This document shows, in pieces, positions 44,995-57,114 of a stretch of 64,000 nucleotides of DNA. A program made the position numbers and the translations under genes. Each line of letters begins with the position of its first letter. The first letter of the stretch is position 1. Source of the DNA: Plicaturopsis crispa FD-325 SS-3 (taxonomy: Eukaryota > Basidiomycota > Agaricomycetes > Amylocorticiales > Amylocorticiaceae); the NCBI GenBank assembly GCA_000827205.1, contig KN832571.1, positions 62,001 through 126,000 on the forward strand. The letters are read 5' to 3'. The notes beneath the pieces are model-generated. The model did not search any database and was not told the origin of the DNA. It was given only the letters and a program-made list of their open reading frames with translations.

Positions 44995-46472
44995 ATGTCT
45001 GATCGTGCACGGCTGCGGAAAAGGACCCCCCTAGAGAGCGCCGGCGAGGCTTCTGGCTTCACAGGTACAGCCAGTGAATTGCGGAGAACACTGACCTGGA
45101 TGGAGATACCCGAATGGCAGAAAGATAACGAATACATCCTATCTGGATACAGGAGGTGAGTTTCTAGACGCTCGCAATGATGTATGTACTGAACATGGGT
45201 GTCAACGTGGTTGACAGGGTGCAGAACCATTGGGGAGGATGCATCGCGTCTGTTTTTACCTGTGAGGCTTCAATTCCGAGGCGCTGGTCATTCTCAGTCT
45301 TGACTGACTACGAAGAATTGTTGCGGCTCGCAGACTTGCACAATGAAACAGGTGAAATATGCATCCTCTTTTTATTTCACCATTCATTTTGACGAGAACG
45401 CAGTAAATATCCACAGCCATCTAGGAGGCGCGTTGATTTTCGTGTTCATTCTCTCGACATTTCACTCGACATATATTCCTCTGTACCCCACTACGACATG
45501 GCTGGACTCCGCTGTGTTCGCAGTATTCTTGGTCTCGGCCGTGTTCTGTCTTGCTGCCAGCGCCATCTTCCATATGGCTACTTGTCACTCGCAAGATGTA
45601 AGGAACTGCGTACGCAAGAATGGCGGACGATGCAGTTGATATCTGACGCTTGCTCCTCGATAACATTCTAGATTTCGTCGCGCTGCCATGCCTTGGATTA
45701 CTCGGGTATCGTGGGTGAGTCAGCTGGACTAGTATAAGGTTCCTCGTCCTGATCCCTAGACTGATCCACCAAGTCCTTACCGTGGGGTCATTCTATCCAT
45801 CGATATACTACGGGTTTTTCTGTGAACCGATCTTTCAAATTATATGGTTGGTTACCATAACTCTTGCAGGGCTTGGTAAGCGTGAACCGCTTTCTGTTCC
45901 TTACACGTGTAAACTCTCATATCCGTGTCCTCTAGGTGCGGCATACATCGTTCTCAATCCAGAATACGCAAAACCCACTCACCGAGGGGCACGCACCAAG
46001 GTAATTATATCCGTGCGGTTCCCGTGCTTCCGTTGCCTGATATGTGTGCATACGGCAAGGTCTTCATAGGGTTGGGGCTTTCAGCGGTCGCGCCCGTCAG
46101 CCAATTGGTGGTGGCTCAGGGCGTCGATAAATTAATCCAGCAAGGCTTCGGGTACCTCCTCGCTGCGGGTGCGCTGTATATATGCGGTGCATTGATTTAG
46201 TACGTCTTCACGTCAATTCATTCCCCTCAACTCCGACCACACGCCCGTCTCTTTCCAAATTTCAATGGCTGATTGATGTTGCCCCTGTCCACTCATGCAG
46301 TGCGAATCGCATTCCCGAACGGTTAGCGCCTGGCCGCTTCGACTATTGGTTTGCGTCGCACCAGATATTTCATGTCTGTGTCGTTATGGCCGCAGTTTCT
46401 ACGCATGTATGCGTCCTCACTGCCTTTCACTACCGGCATTCGGGTGAGGACACATGCACTCCGCGGATGTAG
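44995..46472 (+). CDS. PAQR/Izh family seven-helix membrane protein
   Basis: Nine exons (44995-45155, 45218-45261, 45334-45351, 45404-45597, 45672-45714, 45774-45875, 45936-46000, 46060-46199, 46301-46472) give about 312 aa. The first family motif YLHNETVNIHSH is assembled from three exons, one of them only 18 nt. The zinc-site Ser/His motif is seen in SAIFHMATCHS, and the last in WFASHQIFHVCVV. Helices include ALIFVFILSTF, AVFAVFLVSAVFCLAA and FLYY-type QIIWLVTITLAGLG. Yeast Izh proteins affect zinc and sterol homeostasis; animal relatives are adiponectin and progestin receptors with ceramidase activity. The exact last codons are uncertain because a GTGAGG donor lies just before the stop. 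Confidence 0.92.
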
Positions 46473-47847
46473 ACCGGCCTTGGGAATCTCCTATGTGTGG
46501 ACCTTCACGATATTTATGTTTCCCCTCGGTGAGTTCCCTGTCCGTGCCGCAGGGCACAGACTCCGATAGAGTGGCCTTCATGAGCGTGAGTACTCTCTAC
46601 TCTGCCGAGCGGTGACATAGCTGAAACGGCCGTCTTCCTAGACAATAGAATCTTCCTGTAGGGTGGTGTACCTACACACTACCCAAGCTACTTAGTAACT
46701 GCGGCTTACTCGCAAGTCCCTAGTTTGGTGGAAACCGTGTTTAATCATATGCAACGCTCGTCATTGGAACGGTCCTATAGACCAAACAGCATATTCTGAT
46801 CTCTGCGCTTCTGCATCTCTTCTGCGAGCCGTCGGAACAGGCTTCAGTGATGATCGATGAAGACGTGCTTCACTCAGGCTTCACTCGATCGTGAAATCGT
46901 CGGGGGACCGTTGGACGCGTGTAGGCATTGCAACGTCTAATTTTGTGCCCATGACTGACGCTGACGTTGCGTTGACTCTAGGGCGCGTAGCTGGGCACGG
47001 CCAAGGCGCTAAGCTACATGGCTCGGCGCGGGCGTGTACGCTAACATGACTATTATGGGATTGACGTCTTCTGCTTTGTGTGAGTCTCCGAACCGTGGCT
47101 GCCCCATCTCCTTGCGTCATGTGAGCGGCGACCGACATATGTACCAGGATGGTATGGGGGCGATCTACTAAGGCCCCGATCGGATGTCTCGGGGACGTGA
47201 GCTCCTCGCATCGACGACGCGATCGCTGCTGAAGTTGTGCGTGCATTTTGTGGGATTTCAGTCGCAGCCTACTGAGCCGAATTTTATGATGCCAGGCCAG
47301 GGTCTGGCTCGGACGGTGAGATTTAGAACCTATCTATAACGTTCGCGCAATGGGTGTGAGCAAGGAAAGAGATCCTATACTTTCCACGTGTTCTCCACGC
47401 GCGCCATGAAATGAAATAATGGAAATTTTTGGCTCCGTGTAAGTTGCGTGTAAGTAAGATGGATCGTAAAGGTACACACCCATCACCTCGCGTTTACCAG
47501 CATGTCCTCGCCGCACGACCATCTTCCTACCGTTCACGGTGAAATTACGCGGTGCGAGCGTAGCGGCTCCGAAATGCGGTACCGTTCATCATGGGATGCA
47601 CCCACGACGCCGTCAGCATGATTATTAGCGGTGATTGGATTGATACCGCCTGCTTCGATATAGTTCTCAGATTTGGAGTAGATTCACCGGCGCACGCAGG
47701 CGTATGTGCTACTTATAAGTTCCCGCTTGATAAACCGACGGAATCATGCAGGGAACCTTTCTGGCCCACCCCATTTCTCTTGCCAACTTTTCTATCTCGG
47801 ACCCGCAGCTTTCTTGCTGCTGAGCTTCTGCTCGAGCAGGCCTCGGC
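46473..47847. other. Intergenic gap, nothing recognised
   Basis: Separates the PAQR gene from the P450 gene. A minus-strand frame at 46881-47246 is Arg-rich and lacks motifs; it is likely chance. Confidence 0.45.
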
Positions 47848-49765
47848 ATGTGTGCCATCGGGTCGCACTTGGAGCATGCCACAAATTCTTGGTCCTCCGC
47901 GAGCGGGACGGTCCAACTAGCACTATTATTCACCGCCGCTTGGGTGCTTCTGGCCATTTGTTTCGCCCGACCCCGCGCGCCGGAAAGCGGCGCAGCGAGT
48001 TTGCCCCAGCACCCGTTCTTCAACATATGGCAATTCTATCGGCGGCGGTTTGACTTCATTAACTCGGGATTCCGTGTCACCGGAAAACCTGTCTTTCAAT
48101 TTTCTCTACTTCAGGTTCGTTCTGTATTGTCTCTAAAGTTCATCATGACACCGACCAAATCCACAGCACCGAGTCGTGGCACTGTCTGGAGAGTCTGGAA
48201 GAACGGCTTTCTTCAACTCGAAGAGCTTAGACCTCCATGAAGGGTTCAAAGTTCTGCTCGGAGCCGTACGTTCTACCCATTCGAATTTGGTGTCTTCGGC
48301 ACTAAACAAGCAACCTTCGTCGACTCATAGATACCTATTGTTCCAGGCGTAACCTCTGACCTACACAGTCAGCGAATATCCTTGATCCATAAAAGACTCG
48401 CCAGCTTGCAGAGGAACGAATCCCTGACGCAATGTGAGTGCTTTTTGCCACCGTACTTTCTGTCGACCCGGAGGAGCCGACCATCTGTCTAAATTCAGTG
48501 ATCCCCGCTATATTGGAAGATTGTCGGAGAATCATGAGCAGCTGGGAATCTAGCGGAACAATGGACCCTTTCGACAAAATATACGACGTACGTTCTCTAG
48601 CCCCCGACGGAGCCTCTGGCCTGATCTATTCTCGAAAATAGGTTGTGTTTCAGACGACGATCCGCTCTCTGTCGTCTGCTGATATTGCTGACGATGCCAG
48701 CCTGGTAGCGCGATTAAAGAAGCTGTATGGCCGCCTAGACTCAGGGACAACTCCAGCGTCAGTCCTCATGCCATGGCTTCCTAGCCCTGCGATGATCAAG
48801 AAACTGTGGGCAACGAAGGAGGTGTATCAGATCGTCACGCGGGCTATTAAGACACGACTAGAAAGCGGGATTTCGAGAAACGACACCCTGCAGATGCTCC
48901 TCGATGCAGGTGATGATCATATGGCAATTGTCGGCGTGCGTTCTCTGCGTTCGCAAATTCAAGGGTTATCACTCATCTTACATTATTCCCAGTTCATCAT
49001 GGGTCTCCTCATTGCTGGGTCTCGTTCGACAGGCACTACTGGTAATTTCTGAACGGTCAAAAAAATCGAAACGAGCTACTAACACCACTCGCTAGCATCT
49101 TGGTTGATCACGTTCATTGGTGGACATCCCGACTGGCGAACGAAAGTCATCGCTGAGCTGAACGATATCCTCCCGTCTTCTCCACCCTTAGGCCCCCCGC
49201 GCAATCTTTCTACCCGACTGGCTACCATTCCCCTCGAAACCTGGGAGTCCTCTACACCTGTCCTCGATTCCCTCATCCGCGAGACTCTGCGCGTCGCCCA
49301 GCCACATACGGCGATGCGCAAAAACACCGGTCCCGACATGTACGTCGACAATACAGTCGTGCCTACCGGTGCCTTCGTGGTCTATCCGTTTAGCGATGTA
49401 CATCTTAATCCGGCGATGTATCCTGCGCCACGAAAATTCGACCCTTCGCGCAAGACTGACGAGAAGAGCGCATTTGGATATCTCGGGTGGGGTGCAGGTA
49501 TGCTACTGACTTTTAGTGTTGTGAATCGGCTGACGTGCGCCGTAAATTCGCAGGAAATCACATATGCCAGGGTCAACGACTGGCACGGCTTAGCCTGAAA
49601 CTCATTGCCTCGATGTTTCTACTTGGCTTTGACTACGAAGTGGTGGACCAGACTGGGAAACCTCCGAACCCATTCCCGCTGCCGGATTGGAACGACATCC
49701 TGACATGTCGACCCATGGCAGGATCTTGTTACCTCAAGTATGAAAGGACTGATAATCCTCTGTAG
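47848..49765 (+). CDS. Cytochrome P450 monooxygenase
   Basis: Eight exons (47848-48114, 48167-48265, 48331-48433, 48499-48587, 48642-48935, 48993-49041, 49096-49497, 49554-49765) give 504 aa. An N-terminal anchor (LALLFTAAWVLLAICFA) is followed by a short basic/Pro stretch. The I-helix reads LIAGSRSTGTTASW, the K-helix ExxR is SLIRETLR, the PERF-like region is APRKFDPSR, and the heme loop GWGAGNHICQGQRLA carries the Cys thiolate ligand, rebuilt across the last intron. It is an ER-bound haem oxygenase needing a P450 reductase; the substrate and CYP family cannot be assigned. The C-helix region is less typical than the rest. Confidence 0.93.
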
Positions 49766-50364
49766 GCCGCTACGCCACGACATTCCCCCTCCTATTTAAG
49801 TCCCGTCTTTTTATTTGTTGTTCTGCTCCTCTGTTTCGACTAGACTCTCTGGTGCTTGTTATCCTGGTGTTCCTGCTCTCCTTTGCTCGTACTTACTCCC
49901 CGGTGTTTTCGCACAACTCTCCTTACTGCACGCATTATTTATTCCCTCACTCGACCCTCATCTGTTTCCATACGCGCACTCTACATGTAGTATACCCTGC
50001 ATGAACTCACCTCCTTGATAAACATAGCTGCCTAGATTTCGTATCTTTCCCCATGGCTGCTAATATTGAGCGGTCTTAGAGCAGACCTATTAGAGGACGA
50101 GTGCATGCGAAACCAGTACGAGACAAAGTTTTCGGAGACACAGTTCTCGGGCGTTGCATTATTAAAGGTCGATGGCTTGGTGCGTATATATTTGGGTGAT
50201 AATTTATGGGACCCCATAGAAAAATAAGTAATCATGGTCCTTCCCTGTGGCAGGCCAAGCGGCCGGGAGGAGAAGGGGAGACGAGTGTAAGGGTAATAGA
50301 TCCGAAAAGGCAGGAATGGACGTCTCGGGGGCTGGCTGCTGAGCGCTGATAGTCGTGGCGTCCA
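49766..50364. other. Convergent intergenic gap
   Basis: 3' flanks of the P450 gene and RRG9. Pyrimidine-rich; nothing recognised. Confidence 0.5.
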
Positions 50365-51129
50365 TTACTCGAATGTCAACCTGTCTTTGGAATTGATACC
50401 CACAGTCCGTCCGGGATTCCGTGATCTAGACGGTCGTTCTTCATCATCCTTGTCTCTGCGCTCCCTCCGGAAAGGTGTCCTCGTTCCCGAGCCGCCATGT
50501 CGCCAAGGTCTGCCGAGCTCCGCAGCGAGCTGAGCCTGCACATCCTTCATCTTCATCCTCTCCTCCAGCCGCGAAGCCTGAATGCGCTCCTCTCGAGTCC
50601 GTCTTTCCCTCTCCGCAAAGCGCGCTCTCTGCTCCCGGGATGGCTGCCATTTGCTCTTTAATATCCGCCTCACGGCCTCTGGGCTGATCTTGAACTTCTC
50701 CGCCAATACGGGCGTGGAGAAGGTCTCGGGGTCGTACATGTGCATCGCCCGCAACCCGTCCATCGCCTCGCGCGAGAGCTTTCGCGGGGGCGACCAGCCT
50801 TCTGGAAATGCGGCTTTGAGTGTGAGCCGCTGTGCGCGGAATTCGTGCGGTGTGGGCTGTTTCGACGGTTTTCGCCGGAAGGATGGGGTGCGGATAGGCT
50901 TGCCGTTTTCGTCGTACTCGTCCGCCTCGGGCTCCTCGCTGAGGTCGATTGGCTCCTCGCGAGGTGTGTTTTTTATCAGGGTCGGAGGCGCGGGATGGGC
51001 GCCAACATTCCAATCACGTTTGGGTAAAGACGAAGAAGTCGTAGAGAGCGCCTTCGCTGCATATCTGTACGAGCATGACGGACTGGAATTTATGAAAGAA
51101 CGGGCGGCATTATGGAAAGCGGCAAGCAT
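50365..51129 (-). CDS. RRG9: RRG9/neugrin-like mitochondrial protein
   Basis: Single exon, 254 aa. The N-terminus is Arg/Ser/Ala-rich without acidic residues for 35 residues, as in a mitochondrial presequence. The family core is clear: FPEGWSPPRKLSREAMDGLR, DPETFSTPVLAEKFKISPEA and VRRILKSKW. A long charged coiled-coil tail (REQRARFAERERRTREERIQ) follows. In yeast Rrg9 is needed for respiratory growth and mtDNA maintenance, and the animal relative neugrin acts in mitoribosome biogenesis; which role holds here is inference. It is divergent from the ADF-H gene. Confidence 0.9.
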   Translation of the reverse strand: MLAAFHNAARSFINSSPSCSYRYAAKALSTTSSSLPKRDWNVGAHPAPPTLIKNTPREEPIDLSEEPEADEYDENGKPIRTPSFRRKPSKQPTPHEFRAQRLTLKAAFPEGWSPPRKLSREAMDGLRAMHMYDPETFSTPVLAEKFKISPEAVRRILKSKWQPSREQRARFAERERRTREERIQASRLEERMKMKDVQAQLAAELGRPWRHGGSGTRTPFRRERRDKDDEERPSRSRNPGRTVGINSKDRLTFE

Positions 51130-51388
51130 AATGTGTACGCTGGAGAGATGTTAGTCAATAATAGGCAAGTATGGACTTCAAGCTGACCTCGTCGAAAATT
51201 GCAGTCGTCGTCGTTGCGCGCGTTGAGCAAGCACTCAGAAATATTGAGACTCCGCTATACTGGGAATTGCCGTGCTATATGTATCGTTGCTGTAGCCTGC
51301 GTTGGCTGTATAACACTGAACAGAAACAACCCCGTCGTATCCGCTCCCTTTCCTCGCCTCCGTTCTGCACATCTCTTGAAGAAATACA

Positions 51389-52060
51389 ATGGCCGACCTT
51401 TCTGACCCCAAGATCACTGAAGGTACCAATGCTTTTCTAAGACCTTGATATACCGCTGAACTATCTCACTCGACAGCGTACTTGGATGTTCGCCAGGACA
51501 ACACAGACACGAATTGGGTGCTCCTGGATTACGAGGTCTGAGATGCCTTACATTGCACTCCGTTATGTTCTATAACACCTCCAGCGGGCGCTGTTATCTG
51601 TTTGAACAGTCGGATCGGTCGGACAAGCTTCAAGTCACGCAGACCGGAACAGGCGGCCTGGACGAGCTGAAAGAGGTCCTCCAGCCCGGGCGCGCGTCTT
51701 TCGCATATGTCCGTGTTTCCTACTCGAACGACAAGGAGAGTCAACGGCAGAAATTCATCCTCGTCGTGTGGATTGGGCCTGAATGCAAGATCATGCGACG
51801 AGCAAAGGTGCGTACTGGCGCCGTGGAGGACATGCAGATGCTCACTCTGGTGTCCCCCGCTGTCAGATCTCCGTGCATGCTGCTGACGTCAAGGCTGTCC
51901 TGCGGGCTTACTCGATTGAAGTGGCCGCGCGCGAAAAGGACGATCTAAACGAAGGTCCTATCGTTATCAGGTTGCGGAAGGTGCGTTTGCCCTATAGACC
52001 GTGAGGTTATGATACTAATAAACCCTGTAGGCTGGTGGAGCAAGCTATGATGGGGTATAA
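51389..52060 (+). CDS. Coactosin-type ADF-H actin-binding protein
   Basis: Five exons (51389-51422, 51477-51535, 51610-51807, 51867-51980, 52031-52060) give 144 aa, the coactosin length. One ADF-homology domain spans the protein: DTNWVLLDYES, GTGGLDELKEVLQPGRASFA, YVRVSYSNDKESQRQKFILV, WIGPECKIMRRAKISVHAAD, VKAVLRAYSIEV, ending AGGASYDGV. Coactosin binds F-actin without severing it and counteracts capping. It differs from cofilin in lacking the N-terminal regulatory Ser context and in its length. The splice after AAG at 51807 and the last ten-codon exon match relatives. Confidence 0.92.
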
Positions 52061-52212
52061 TCATTATAAACGCGGTCGTCTGTCCGTCCACTCATGAGTA
52101 TTGCATTCTTTGGTTTATTGCATCGGCGGCATCCTGAGCTCCAAGTACTCCGATTGATTGGAACCTAGTACTAAGCTGTGCTCTCCTCTGCGTATGACCA
52201 AATAACCATCGA

Positions 52213-53060
52213 TCAGGAGGAAGCTGCATTAATTGCAAGGCTCTTCAGATTGTCGATGCCTGCTTCCTCCAACCGCATTCCCATCCATTCTGACATGGGA
52301 GTCGCACCAAGCTTCTGTTCGTAAAAGTCGATCGAGGGCTTGTTCCACTAGCGCATGCATCATATGGGTGAGTGACTTATTTTCTCTTGTTACCGTTGCT
52401 GACCTTTAAAACCGACCAGTCAAGGCGGGCACAATCCTGCATTGCTCGTCAGCATACCCGTTCCATCGCGTATCAGTCAAGGATACGTTACCTTCTCTTG
52501 GGCAACCTTCCCGAGCTCTCCGAAGAGCGCCTTACCCACGCCCGATCCTCTCCACTCGGGCTTCACGTATAGATCCTCAAGCTGTACACGCGATTAATCT
52601 CGATCCAGCCACCAGGGCTGGGTTACGCACATATAGGCCAGGCCTCCCTGTCCAGGTAGAGAAATTGAAGAAATATAACGCAAGGCCTACGGCTTCGCCT
52701 GGAGATGACGGGCTGCCCGAGTACGCGAGAAGCGTGTGCGCATAGGGCGTCTCGAAAAGATTCTGGCGCAACTAGAAGAGCGCTCGAACGCTGTTGCACG
52801 GTTAGGTCATATAAAACACTCACGAGTTCTGGTGTAGCCTTAACAGATTCGGGCTCCTTCTCGTACGTTGCCTATGGGTTACCAAGATCGATCTGGTGTC
52901 TGGTCAGCGGGGGGAGTGTTCAGGCGTCATACCAGGTCCACAACTAATTGCAGGATGGTCTCCTGTAATACCCGGTGAGTACTGGAAGATATACGGCGCT
53001 TGTCTTCCTACTTACCACATCTTCTGGTTGGGCAGGGCGAATATGGAAAGCCTGAGACAT
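52213..53060 (-). CDS. GNAT family N-acetyltransferase (spermidine/thialysine SAT-like)
   Basis: Seven exons (53060-53016, 52962-52933, 52871-52824, 52771-52631, 52581-52492, 52436-52404, 52347-52213) give 173 aa. The order of motifs fits the SAT branch of GNATs: [62 protein letters not shown] (core strands), VKPEWRGSGVGKALFGELG (the acetyl-CoA R/Q-x-x-G-x-G/A loop, here RGSGVG) and WNKPSIDFYEQKLGA. Such enzymes acetylate polyamines or thialysine; the substrate here is not certain. Three of the exons are below 50 nt. Confidence 0.92.
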
Positions 53061-53382
53061 GATGAAGACGGGGTGCAGTCACAAGCGCGAATTTCTCTTC
53101 AAATATATACACTTCGGCCGAGTCAGCTCCAAGTCAGAACGAGTCACATTGCTTGTAAAAGAGATAGAATACGCATCGCGCAATACGTTTTCGTTCCAGT
53201 GTGATGATCGCCGTATGTTTTTGAGCGGATGAGAGCAATGTCGAGAGCAGTGGCTGAGATGTGTGCGCGTATTTGGTGCACGGCGACAAACCTTCTTTCT
53301 CGACTTCGTGCCCGGTCAGCGTACTTTTCAATCCAGCCGTCCGTGCACCAGGTCTCTCTTTCCCTGTCCCCCTACATCAATC
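53061..53382. promoter_or_regulatory. Bidirectional promoter, GNAT gene / NAC-beta
   Basis: 322 bp separate the two start codons on opposite strands. A pyrimidine-rich tract (TCTCTCTTTCCCTGTCCCCC) lies just before the NAC-beta ATG, as often seen before highly expressed fungal genes. No TATA box recognised. Confidence 0.5.
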
Positions 53383-54035
53383 ATGGACCCCGTAAAATTG
53401 GCGAAGCTGCAGGCGCTCGCGTCCACTAACAGGATCGGTGCGTTTACCCCATCCACGCGGCCCCGAGCACCAGCAACTGACGCCCGAAAAAAATCGCGAT
53501 GATCGCGCACAGGCGGCAAAGGGACGGTGCGCCGCAAGGTTGTGCGGAAAACGAAGCCCTCCGCGGCGCAGGACGACAAAAAGCTGCAGGGCGCACTGAA
53601 GAAGCTGAACGTGCAGCCCATCGCCGGCGTTGAGGAGGTCAACATGTTCAGGGAGGACGGCAACGTGCTGCACTTCACCGCACCAAAAGGTGCGTGCGCG
53701 CGATCGTCGCGCAGGGCGGCGGATGGATGGATGGCTCATTGACGCCTTTTTTGCGCGCAGTGCACGCCGCTGTGTCGGCCAACACTTTCGCCATCTACGG
53801 CACTGGCCACGTGAAGGAGCTCACAGAGCTCGTTCCGGGCATCCTGAACCAGCTGGGGCCGGACTCCCTCGCCTCCCTGCGCAAGCTCGCAGAGTCGTAC
53901 CAGTCGATCCAGCAGGGCCAGCAAAGGCCAGCAGAAGGCGGCGCCGCTGAGGAGGACGACGATGACGATGACGTCCCCGACCTCGTGGAGAACTTTGACG
54001 AGGAGAAGAAGGCGGACTTGGAGGAGCTCAACTAG
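53383..54035 (+). CDS. EGD1: Nascent polypeptide-associated complex subunit beta
   Basis: Three exons (53383-53437, 53513-53689, 53761-54035) give 168 aa. The ribosome-binding basic motif [16 protein letters not shown] is formed across intron 1. The NAC domain follows ([52 protein letters not shown]), then [17 protein letters not shown] and a strongly acidic tail ([18 protein letters not shown]). NAC-beta with NAC-alpha binds at the ribosomal exit tunnel and guards nascent chains against mistargeting. Length and tail are those of fungal EGD1/BTF3. Confidence 0.96.
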
Positions 54036-54495
54036 GGGAGGGTTTGAGAGAGAGAAAAAATTGCGAACCGGGGGCGTGGGCGGCTTTGTTATGTTACTAC
54101 GCAGCATGTGTGCCGTCTTTCTCTTCTCTTTGGTTTTTACTTCTCCTGCTTTCCGTCGTAACCACGTTCTTGCTTGCATGACCAACACCGTTTCGCTGAC
54201 GCGTCCCCATCCCTCTTGGTGTTGTCTCTTGCTAGGATTGCTCTAATCAGCTCTCTAATCGCGCTCCATCGGACAGGTTTATGAATCTATGAATATGTCT
54301 GCCAAGGTCCAACGTGCAAATTAAGGCGAATTTAATCCACTGCCGCTGTCTCTCTATGTCGGGCGGTTTCCAGACAAGAAACAATCGATTTATCATTCAG
54401 ATCGCTAATAACACAGGCTACACAGAAACCGAAACCCATTCCGGCACAATTGCATATCGACTCCCAAATCCCCGCGAATGCTTTTAGCCTGATCT
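54036..54495. other. Convergent intergenic gap
   Basis: 3' flanks of NAC-beta and the LPMO gene. Nothing recognised. Confidence 0.5.
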
Positions 54496-55579
54496 TCAGC
54501 CAGACCAGACGGGCTGCAAAAAATCCTGTGAGCACACAACACGGTCGCGATATCTACCACGCAAGACACTCACGGGTCCGGGCTGCGTGTAGTTGGCTGG
54601 GATAGGGTAGTTGATGTCTGTACAATAAAGCCGTCAGCATCGATGCCATCCCTCGCTTCCACACAGGAAAGATACGCACTGATGAGGATTCCTACACCCC
54701 GCGAAAACACACGAAGTCAGTAACCATTCTTGCACGCACACATAACAAGAACGAGCGCACTCACCAGGCTCGTAGCCGGTGTACACGCCCGGAATGCTGA
54801 CGAGCGGGCCCGGCGTGCCGCTGCCGCCGCCAGTCACGGCGACCTGTCCGCACGACAGGTAGAACTGCGCGCCGCCGAAGGTGCTCGCGACGTGCAGGGC
54901 TGGGCGCAATATTAGCCACATGTCAGCACGGGGATGGTGAACGGGAGGAGAAGGATGGCCCACCGATCGCCTCCATGCGCACGAGATACTGGCCGGTCGG
55001 GAGCGCCTCGGGGACGGTGAAGCTCACTCCGGGCACACCTACAGAGACAACATCCGCTCAATGACCGTGCGTTTAATCATCAGTGTGGGGCTGGGCACGA
55101 CGCACCCTCAGCGGGGAACGAAATACTGCTCCCGCCATCCGTGACCGCGCTAATCTGGTACACCTTAAACCAAACAGGCCCATCGCCCGCAAACGAGTCC
55201 GCGTCCCCGTCCGCATTCGCCATGTACACGTTCACGACGCCGGGGTGGTAGATCGTGCCGTCGCTCATGATGCCGAGCTGCGACCCCGCCGCGACGGTGA
55301 TCGTCTCCGCGGTCGGGTCCGTCTCCGAGTCGTAGCAGCGGAAGTCCGGGGAGGTGACGTCGGTGACGGGCGCTTGGGTGTTGTAGTTGTTGGTTTTGCG
55401 CACGTTCACCCAGGCGGGTGTGGTCGTGCCGTCAACAACGAGGGAGGGGAAGGTGTCTGGCAATCGAGCGGGGTTAGTAAAAGCTAGGGACATGGCATAG
55501 GGAGAAGGGAGTGGGACGTACAGTGCGCCGCGGCGGCGGACGCGAGGGCCAGGACGCTGGCAATGGAGATGGTCTTCAT
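54496..55579 (-). CDS. AA9 lytic polysaccharide monooxygenase
   Basis: Seven exons (55579-55522, 55456-55106, 55038-54964, 54899-54765, 54691-54680, 54617-54574, 54513-54496) give 230 aa. The signal peptide ([18 protein letters not shown]) is cut directly before His19, which becomes the N-terminal copper ligand of the histidine brace. The second ligand is in [10 protein letters not shown] and the axial Tyr in [12 protein letters not shown]. The end PGPPVWSG is typical of AA9. Exon 5 is only 12 nt. No carbohydrate-binding module is attached. AA9 enzymes cleave cellulose or hemicellulose oxidatively outside the cell with H2O2 or O2 and a reductant, which suggests a plant-cell-wall degrader. Confidence 0.95.
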
Positions 55580-57114
55580 TGCGGATGGTTCTCGGTTGTG
55601 GGGAGCTGGGGGGACCCTTGGGCGGTACTTATACGCAGGCTGTTAGTATAGACGCAAAGTGCAGAATAAACGTCGCGCAAGTCCTTCGAGTACATCCAGA
55701 ATAGACATTGAGTACATCCATAATAGACGTCGAGCATCGATGCGGGGAAATGTATACTGGCTTCCGAGGCAGGCACCCGGCAAGGTCTCCTTGTCAGTGT
55801 GTCTGCTGCCCCCTCCGTCGGCACAGGTGAGGACTTCGCCGAAGTAGAGGGTCAAGGCGAACACCCTATAGGGCCAAGGCAGCAGCCTATGGGGCTCACG
55901 CGAGCGGCGCATTGGGCTCCCGCGAACGGCCTATGGGATCCTGCCGCAGGTGCCCACGTTAATTCAGCCGCGGCTATCCCGACAAGTTGACGAGACTTTG
56001 CCTCCGCGTCACTGCCATTTCCCCCGAGGTTGCGGTCCCGCGAGACTTTATCCGAAGTTTGCTGTAGCCTGTTATGCCTCTCGGGCGTCAAAAATAATCC
56101 GCCACAATCATTGACATCGCAAACGCACTGGCAGCATGGTATACGCGCTGTCGGCATAGTACTGGCGCTGGCGAGTTCAAATTAGACACTAGAGTGCATG
56201 TAGCACAGGCCGGAATTATGCCAGGGTAAGCTTCGGATATTTGCTGACTGAGGCGGTGTGCTTACAGTGAAGTTGCCGCGATCGGTCGGCTCTACGTCAT
56301 GAGGCTCAGGGAAACGCTGGATGGGTGTCACGAGTAGCCCACCGATGTGGCAAGCTTTGAATTGTGCAGTATTTGAAATGACCACAGCAACCCTTGTATT
56401 GCCAACCGTAGCCTTTGAATGCTGATGGATCACCTCAACCACCATATTGAATGTTACGCGTCCGACGGAATTCAGGTCCCCCGCGTGCAATGGCATGATG
56501 TGGCATGTTCGCTAAGACAGTGTTAGCTGTGAACACTGCGGGGGGCGAGACGACGTCGCGGCGAGCGCAAGCATCCACGCTGCACCTCGCACGGACGCGA
56601 GAAAGTCATACGCATTTGAATCAGAGTCATACTGTTTGTGGAAATAGAGAATATGCCGCCGCTAAAGTTCCACGCGTGAAAAATGAATGATAATGAGAGT
56701 CTAGAGTAGTGAGCGTCTAGCGAGATGACGAGGCGTTCAGTAGACACTTACGTAATCTCGCATCTACGTAAGGAAGTACGCGATGGCAGATGCGTGCTTC
56801 CGAGTCAACAAGACTTGTTCACATTCTTTAGCACGCTCTCTGGTATATTGCGATATCCATGTTTATCAGAGAAGGAACATGTAGTGCATGAGTATCCTCA
56901 GGGTGCGTAGATTCTGCAAAGACACTAAAAAGCGAGGTGGTCCGTGATGTGAGATGACGGCGCCACTACTTACTAGGTAGACGTACTTAGATGAATTTCA
57001 TAGGTCGATGCATACATATGCGCTGAAAAAATTGGTGACAGGATCCTGGATGCACGCACAGTCAGTCAGACGGTCGTGTGCGATGGCATCCAGCCGAAAA
57101 AAACGCACTGCATA
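55580..57114. other. Intergenic region, possible gene fragment
   Basis: Promoter of the LPMO gene, then little of note until the kinase gene's 3' end. A possible exon is listed at 56265-56496. Confidence 0.5.
56265..56496 (-). pseudogene. Possible exon or gene fragment of unknown family
   Basis: From ATG 56496 a minus-strand frame codes for about 77 residues of mixed, protein-like composition (SVGRVTFNMVVEVIHQ, TRVAVVISNTAQFKACHIGG) and ends at a GTAAGC donor-like site. No partner exon was found downstream or upstream. It may be a remnant or a small lineage-specific gene; I do not recognise the family. Confidence 0.25.

Noticed and set aside
46881-47246. 121-codon Arg-rich minus-strand frame
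   Set aside because: Low-complexity composition, no motif and no splice structure.
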